A stretch of DNA of 64,000 nt. It comes from Deltaproteobacteria bacterium (GTDB lineage Bacteria > Desulfobacterota > Desulfarculia > Desulfarculales > Desulfarculaceae). Positions within the stretch are counted from its first letter, which is position 1, and the number at the start of each line of letters is the position of its first letter. The DNA lies in contig JAHLLK010000025.1 of NCBI GenBank assembly GCA_020444165.1, positions 1 through 64,000 of the forward strand, given 5' to 3'. A program made the position numbers and the translations under genes. Under the pieces are notes generated by a model. The model ran no database searches. It was not told the DNA's origin and saw only the letters and a program-made list of their open reading frames with translations. Below are positions 60,380 to 64,000 of the stretch, piece by piece.

Positions 60380-60923
60380 GGTTTGCTCCTGGCGTGGCGG
60401 GGTTGGTTAGCTCCAGCCAATATTTCTCTAAGAGGTTGATGGGGCGGGCCGCGACCAAAAGGGCCCGGCCCGCGTAGCCGGCCGAAAGATTGAACCTTTG
60501 GCCGCGCCAGATGATGGTGTGGTCCACTCCCGGCGAACCCACCCGGAGGACGAAGCCGCCCAGGGGGTAGTGCAGGTTTTCGATGACCTGCACGCCGTCC
60601 CGCCCGGTGAAGCGCCCCCGCCCCGGCAGGTCACCCATGCCGGCCCCCACCATGACGAAGCGCTCCTCTTCCACGAAGATGCGGCCGTCACGGTCAGCGG
60701 TGTGCACCTCCCAGATGGGAGCATGGTCCACCGAATGGATATAGTTGAGCGTAAAGGGCTCCCCCGGCTCCAGGGGGAGCGCCAGGGCCGGCGGCCCCCC
60801 CTTCACCGGGGTGCAGGTCAGCCACAACCCGCCCGGGGTGAGCCAACCCCAGCCCAGTAAGGCCAAACTTAAAAGCAGCCCGGCGGCGGCCCAGGGCCGC
60901 CACCGGACTTTCTGTCCAGACAT
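60366..60923 (-). CDS. DUF1850 protein of the TRAP operon
   Basis: A 185-residue protein with one N-terminal membrane segment (AAAGLLLSLALLGWGWLTPG), the rest outside the cytoplasm. The pattern FTLNYIHSVDHAPIWEVHTA is that of DUF1850, a family nearly always found between the binding protein and the fused permease of TAXI-TRAP systems; its role is not established. The gap to the binding protein gene is 33 bp and it overlaps the permease gene by 14 bases. Confidence 0.85.
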   Translation of the reverse strand: MSGQKVRWRPWAAAGLLLSLALLGWGWLTPGGLWLTCTPVKGGPPALALPLEPGEPFTLNYIHSVDHAPIWEVHTADRDGRIFVEEERFVMVGAGMGDLPGRGRFTGRDGVQVIENLHYPLGGFVLRVGSPGVDHTIIWRGQRFNLSAGYAGRALLVAARPINLLEKYWLELTNPATPGANHARP

Positions 60924-60956
60924 CGCAGGGTTCCGTTCAGGGATAAAGCCTCGCCC

Positions 60957-61934
60957 CTACATTTTGGGCATCAACTGGTCCGGCACGGCGATCCCCTTCT
61001 CCTTCAGGAACTTGATGGTGCCCGGGTGCAACGGGATGGGGCTTTTCTCCACCGCGTTCTCCGGGGTGGTGTACTTGGCGAAGGGGTGGATCTTCTGCAT
61101 ATAGTCGTTCTTGTCGAACAGCACCTTGACCAGGTTGTAGACCAGGTCCTCGGGCAGTTCCTTCTGCACGATGATCACGTTCCACACGCTGATGGTGGGC
61201 GTGGCCTGATCCACCCCGCGGTACAAACCGCCCTCCAGGTCCCAGGCGGAGTAGAAGCTGTACTTGTCCGTGACCATCTTCTGCTCGGCGGCGGTGAAGG
61301 GCACGATGCGGATGTCATGGGTGGTGGCCAGGTCCAGGATGGAGCTGGTGCCCGGGGCCACGACCCAGAAGCCGGCGTCGATGGTGCCGTCCTTCAAGGC
61401 GTTGGCCGTCTCGTTAAAGGACAGGCGCCGCACGTCCATGGCGTCCAGGGGGATGCCCACGGCCGAAAGCACCAGCTCGGCCATGAAGGCGGTGCCGCTG
61501 CCCGGCGCGCCGGTGGAGACCTTCTTGCCCTTCAGGTCGCTCACCGTCTTGACGCTGGAGTCCTTCAGGGTCACCAGCTGCAACACGTTGGGGTACATGG
61601 CGGCCATGGCCAGGATGCTCTGGGGCTTGTCCTTGAACTTGTCCACCCCGTTGTAGGCTTGATAGGCCACGTCGCCCATGACCAGACCCACCACGGTCTC
61701 GCCCTTGTTGGCCAGCTTCACGTTCTCCACCGAGGCGCCGGTCACCTCGGCCACGGCCTTCACGCCGGGCACGTTCTTGGACCAGATCTCGGCCAAGCCG
61801 CCGCCATAGGGGTAATACACGCCGCCCGTGCCACCGGTGCCGATGGAGATGAAGGTGGTGGCCGCCACGGCCGGCAGGGCCAGGGCCAAAAGGGCCACGG
61901 CCAGCACGGTCAGGGACAGTTTGTTTGCTTTCAT
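60957..61934 (-). CDS. TAXI-family TRAP substrate-binding protein
   Basis: A 325-residue periplasmic protein with a signal peptide (LTVLAVALLALALPAVAA). Family signatures are FISIGTGGTGGVYYPYGGGL, VEVTGASVENVKLANKGE-like AEVTGASVENVKLANKGETV, and GKKVSTGAPGSGTAFMAELV. TAXI proteins of this kind bind glutamate or other dicarboxylates, but the ligand cannot be set from sequence. AAGGAG precedes the ATG at 61934. First gene of the binding protein-DUF1850-permease operon. Confidence 0.92.
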   Translation of the reverse strand: MKANKLSLTVLAVALLALALPAVAATTFISIGTGGTGGVYYPYGGGLAEIWSKNVPGVKAVAEVTGASVENVKLANKGETVVGLVMGDVAYQAYNGVDKFKDKPQSILAMAAMYPNVLQLVTLKDSSVKTVSDLKGKKVSTGAPGSGTAFMAELVLSAVGIPLDAMDVRRLSFNETANALKDGTIDAGFWVVAPGTSSILDLATTHDIRIVPFTAAEQKMVTDKYSFYSAWDLEGGLYRGVDQATPTISVWNVIIVQKELPEDLVYNLVKVLFDKNDYMQKIHPFAKYTTPENAVEKSPIPLHPGTIKFLKEKGIAVPDQLMPKM

Positions 61935-62079
61935 ATATTCGGCTCCTTATTGCTTTGGTGGTGATCGCCGGTCTCCCGCCGGGAAAGCGGCCGGGCCGGG
62001 GTCAAGACCCCGCGCCGGGCCGGTTGGGCCCGCGCCGCCGTCCGGCCCCCCGGGGGCGGGATTCGCCGGCGGCATAGCC

Positions 62080-62131
62080 CGACGCCATGGTGCGACGCCG
62101 TGGTCCGACCTCCTGGCCCGACGTCCTGGCC
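62080..62131. repeat. Four tandem 13-bp repeats
   Basis: CGACGCCATGGTG, CGACGCCGTGGTC, CGACCTCCTGGCC and CGACGTCCTGGCC follow one another without gaps, with a decayed fifth unit after. They lie in the gap between the TRAP binding protein and the lipoprotein gene. Thirteen is not a multiple of three, so they are not part of a coding repeat. Confidence 0.7.
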
Positions 62132-62153
62132 CGGCTTCTGACGGACCAGGCGC

Positions 62154-62639
62154 TCAGTAGCTGGCCTTCTTCACCAGAACGGTCAACTCGGTGGGCTTTT
62201 GGTCCATGCCCTGCACCGGGTAGACCTCGGTCTTCTCTTCACCGGGCTTCACCACCGGAGGCTTGCCCTTGGGAGGCATCAGACCGCCCACCGCCCGGTC
62301 GCCATCCAGGAAGATATTGATCCGGAAGCGCTGGGCCTCCTGGGAGATGTTCTTGACCTTCACCTTGAAGTGCAGGGACTTCTTTTTGTTGAAGGTGTCG
62401 AAGTAGCAGTCCAGGTCGGTGACCTGGGCTTCCGGGGTCACCTGCATGCTCACCGCGGAGGCATCCAGGCAGGCGAACATTTCGGGCGCGGCTTTTTTGG
62501 CCATGTCCCCCTTGGCAGGGGCCGGAGCCATTTCCGCCTTTTTGCCGGTGTCGCCCTTGGCGGCGCAACCCACCAGGGCCAGGGCCAGCCCCAGGGCCAG
62601 GATGGCCAGGCCCAGGGCCTTTCCATGCGATAGTTTCAT
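62154..62639 (-). CDS. Lipoprotein of unknown function
   Basis: A 161-residue lipoprotein: signal helix ALGLAILALGLALALVGC with the lipid-bearing Cys25, then a Lys/Ala-rich linker and a beta-rich domain (QVTDLDCYFDTFNKKKSLHF; RFRINIFLDGDRAVGGLMPP) resembling an Ig-like or FxLYD-type fold. The start ATG at 62639 has GGGAGG before it; the frame upstream is not protein-like. Two cysteines (CLDAS, DCYF) might pair. No partner genes. Confidence 0.75.
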   Translation of the reverse strand: MKLSHGKALGLAILALGLALALVGCAAKGDTGKKAEMAPAPAKGDMAKKAAPEMFACLDASAVSMQVTPEAQVTDLDCYFDTFNKKKSLHFKVKVKNISQEAQRFRINIFLDGDRAVGGLMPPKGKPPVVKPGEEKTEVYPVQGMDQKPTELTVLVKKASY

Positions 62640-62946
62640 AATTCCTCCCTTTTGGCTGTTTGGCTGCAAGTGACAAAAAGAGACCCGCCGCGGGCGCACG
62701 GCCCGGCAGCTCGGCCGAAAACGGCCGGCCCGCCCCGGGTTGTCCCGCGGAAGGATTAGCTTTGTCTGCCCGGTTGGCGGCTATAAGATAGCTTTTATCC
62801 GCCCTGAGTTTAGCCTAATTAACGGTCGTAAAACAACTGCCCAGCGAGGCCCCCGGCCGGGAGAACGCTGATTTCATGCCTCATCACGAGCGCCTGCGGT
62901 ATGATTTTGACAGCCCGCGCCAAGGGCGGGACGGGAAGGACGAACC

Positions 62947-63546
62947 GTGAAGCTCAACGCCCTGGAAACCCTGGTGGTGAACAATCCCCTGCGGGCCCGC
63001 TGGCAGGCCCGGGTGCTGCAAGGCCTGTTGGTTTTGCACCCGCCCCGACGGGGCGGGGTGGTCTTGGAGATCGGCTGCGGCCGGGGCGAGGGCGCCTTTC
63101 AGCTCATCCCCCGCCTCCGCCCGGCCCATTACCTGGCCCTGGACCTGGACCCGGCCATGCTGGCCCGGGCCCGCCGCCGCCTGGCCCGGGCGGGGCTCCT
63201 CCCGCGCGCCTCGCTCCTCTTGGCCGACTCCACCCGCCTGCCCCTGCCCCCGGCCTCGGTGGATTTGGTGTTCGGCTTCGGCTTCCTGCACCACGTGCCC
63301 CGGTGGCAAGCGGCCCTGGCCGAGGTGGCCCGGGTGCTCCGGCCCGGCGGCGCCTACTACCTGGAGGAGTTTTACCCGGCCTGCTACGCCAACCCGCTCA
63401 CCCGGCGGCTCTTGGTCCACCCCCGGGAGAACCGTTTCCAGAGCCCGGACCTGTTCCGGGAGTTGGGCCGGGCCGGCTTCCGCCTGGCCGGGGCCCGGGA
63501 CCGGCCCTGGTGGGGGGTCACGGCCGCGGTGGTGAAGGAAGACTGA
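62947..63546 (+). CDS. Class I SAM-dependent methyltransferase
   Basis: A 199-residue methyltransferase. Motif I is VVLEIGCGRGEGAFQL, motif II ALDLDPAMLARAR, then LLLADSTRLPLPPASVDLVF and FLHHVPRWQAALAEVARVLR, typical of the UbiE/BioC-like group (methyltransferase 11). The substrate is not known; a bioC role is conceivable because bioC is missing from the bio operon 19 kb away, but nothing specific supports it. GTG start at 62947 with GGAAGGA seven bases before. Confidence 0.87.
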   Translation: MKLNALETLVVNNPLRARWQARVLQGLLVLHPPRRGGVVLEIGCGRGEGAFQLIPRLRPAHYLALDLDPAMLARARRRLARAGLLPRASLLLADSTRLPLPPASVDLVFGFGFLHHVPRWQAALAEVARVLRPGGAYYLEEFYPACYANPLTRRLLVHPRENRFQSPDLFRELGRAGFRLAGARDRPWWGVTAAVVKED

Positions 63547-63684
63547 GCCGGCGGCCGCGGGCCGGGGCGCTATTTCCTCCCCGCGGGTCCGGAGTTTCAG
63601 CTTGACAGACCCCGGGGGCCCATGGCCATTGTGGGCTGAGGGTTCGGGGGTTTGGGTTTTGGACCAGTTAGCGGGAGGAGAGAA

Positions 63685-64000
63685 GTGAAGGGTTCCAAAT
63701 TGGTCCGGCTGGCTTGCCTGATCTGCCTGGCAGGGGCCCTGGCCTTGGCGGGCTGCAGCAAGGATCAGATGGTCAACGCCTTTTCCGACGTGACCGGCCG
63801 CAGCGCCAATGACGTGCATTTGAGCGCCGACAACTTCCAGGCCAACCTGGGCTCCGGTCTGGGGGCCTATCGGGGCAAGTCCATCCTTTTGAGCGACTTT
63901 GCCAACCGGGCCGAGAACACCAAGCAGTTTTCCTATCCGGCCCTGGGCAAAAAAATGTGGTATGTGGTGGGGCACGGCTCCATCGAGGCCTACTTCTGGT
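63685..64000 (+). CDS. Lipoprotein, 3' end cut by window
   Basis: A GTG at 63685 with GGGAGGAG before it opens a frame that runs off the window (105 codons seen). The product has a lipoprotein signal (LVRLACLICLAGALALAGC, Cys24), followed by SKDQMVNAFSDVTGRSANDV and KSILLSDFANRAENTKQFSY. The family is not recognised; the charged, small domain after the cysteine suggests an outer- or inner-membrane-anchored periplasmic protein. Confidence 0.7.
   Translation, partial: MKGSKLVRLACLICLAGALALAGCSKDQMVNAFSDVTGRSANDVHLSADNFQANLGSGLGAYRGKSILLSDFANRAENTKQFSYPALGKKMWYVVGHGSIEAYFW

Noticed and set aside
62947..63546. BioC
   Set aside because: Only general class I methyltransferase motifs are seen; nothing specific to BioC and no link to bio genes.
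1..64000. CRISPR array, rRNA, tRNA, prophage or integrase
   Set aside because: No regularly spaced direct repeats, no RNA-gene signatures and no phage or recombinase proteins were found.

Overview
The window is a gene-dense, very GC-rich (roughly 70 percent by eye) bacterial chromosome segment. The gene set (TAXI-type TRAP transporter with a DUF1850 protein, GlcD/GlcF oxidase pair, OFA-family anion exchanger, sigma54 regulators, the GAK gene set, tandem RND pumps, many GTG/TTG starts) fits a Desulfobacterota (former deltaproteobacterial) anaerobe, perhaps of the Desulfarculales. That placement is inference from gene content, since no rRNA or tRNA lies here.

Layout. 1-5.6 kb: an OFA-type transporter (partial), divergent from a Cache/PAS histidine kinase and an NtrC-type regulator, then a [2Fe-2S] ferredoxin. 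The transporter has a sigma54-type promoter and a tandem dyad that looks like the regulator's upstream site. 5.6-6.1 kb: repeats and an antitoxin remnant. 6.1-14.9 kb (minus): a four-gene tripartite efflux operon with two RND permeases. 15.2-22.5 kb (plus): an extended GAK system (PHP-like hydrolase, amphi-Trp protein, PhoU-kinase fusion, ATP-grasp enzyme, HprK-related kinase B, CofD-like protein, XXXCH protein), followed by a lone receiver. 23.3-26.2 kb: a small protein and glcDF-like genes. 26.5-31 kb: an unknown 817-residue protein overlapping a phosphatidylserine-decarboxylase-like gene, itself overlapping an Lgt-like membrane protein. 31-39 kb: single genes (Usp, MBL-fold lipoprotein, diguanylate cyclase, YhhN, NUDIX, crotonase, nitroreductase, PpnN). 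39.8-44 kb: bioBAFD operon with a promoter and BirA-like operator. 44-47 kb: tandem M23 peptidase paralogues. 47-50 kb: def-fmt-rsmB. 50-54.6 kb: a PAS kinase, a hydrolase and a GAF/AAA+ regulator. 55-57 kb: motAB behind a sigma54-type promoter. 57-62 kb: CoA-transferase subunit and TAXI-TRAP transporter. 62-64 kb: lipoproteins and a methyltransferase.

The most striking non-coding signal is a family of multi-hairpin elements in three intergenic regions (5759-5905, 21710-21839, and 54666-54810 in reverse orientation). They share the block GGATGGC(C/G)CGCC, a stem on (A/G)A(A/T)TTGC, a stem with AAAA/TTTT around a C-R-C-G loop, and a last stem with an AGGAC-type loop, while the stem sequences differ and stay fully paired. 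A second hairpin family (5604-5651 and 34900-34948) shows the same kind of compensatory change. The best candidate for an undescribed protein system is the GAK cluster at 15-22.5 kb.
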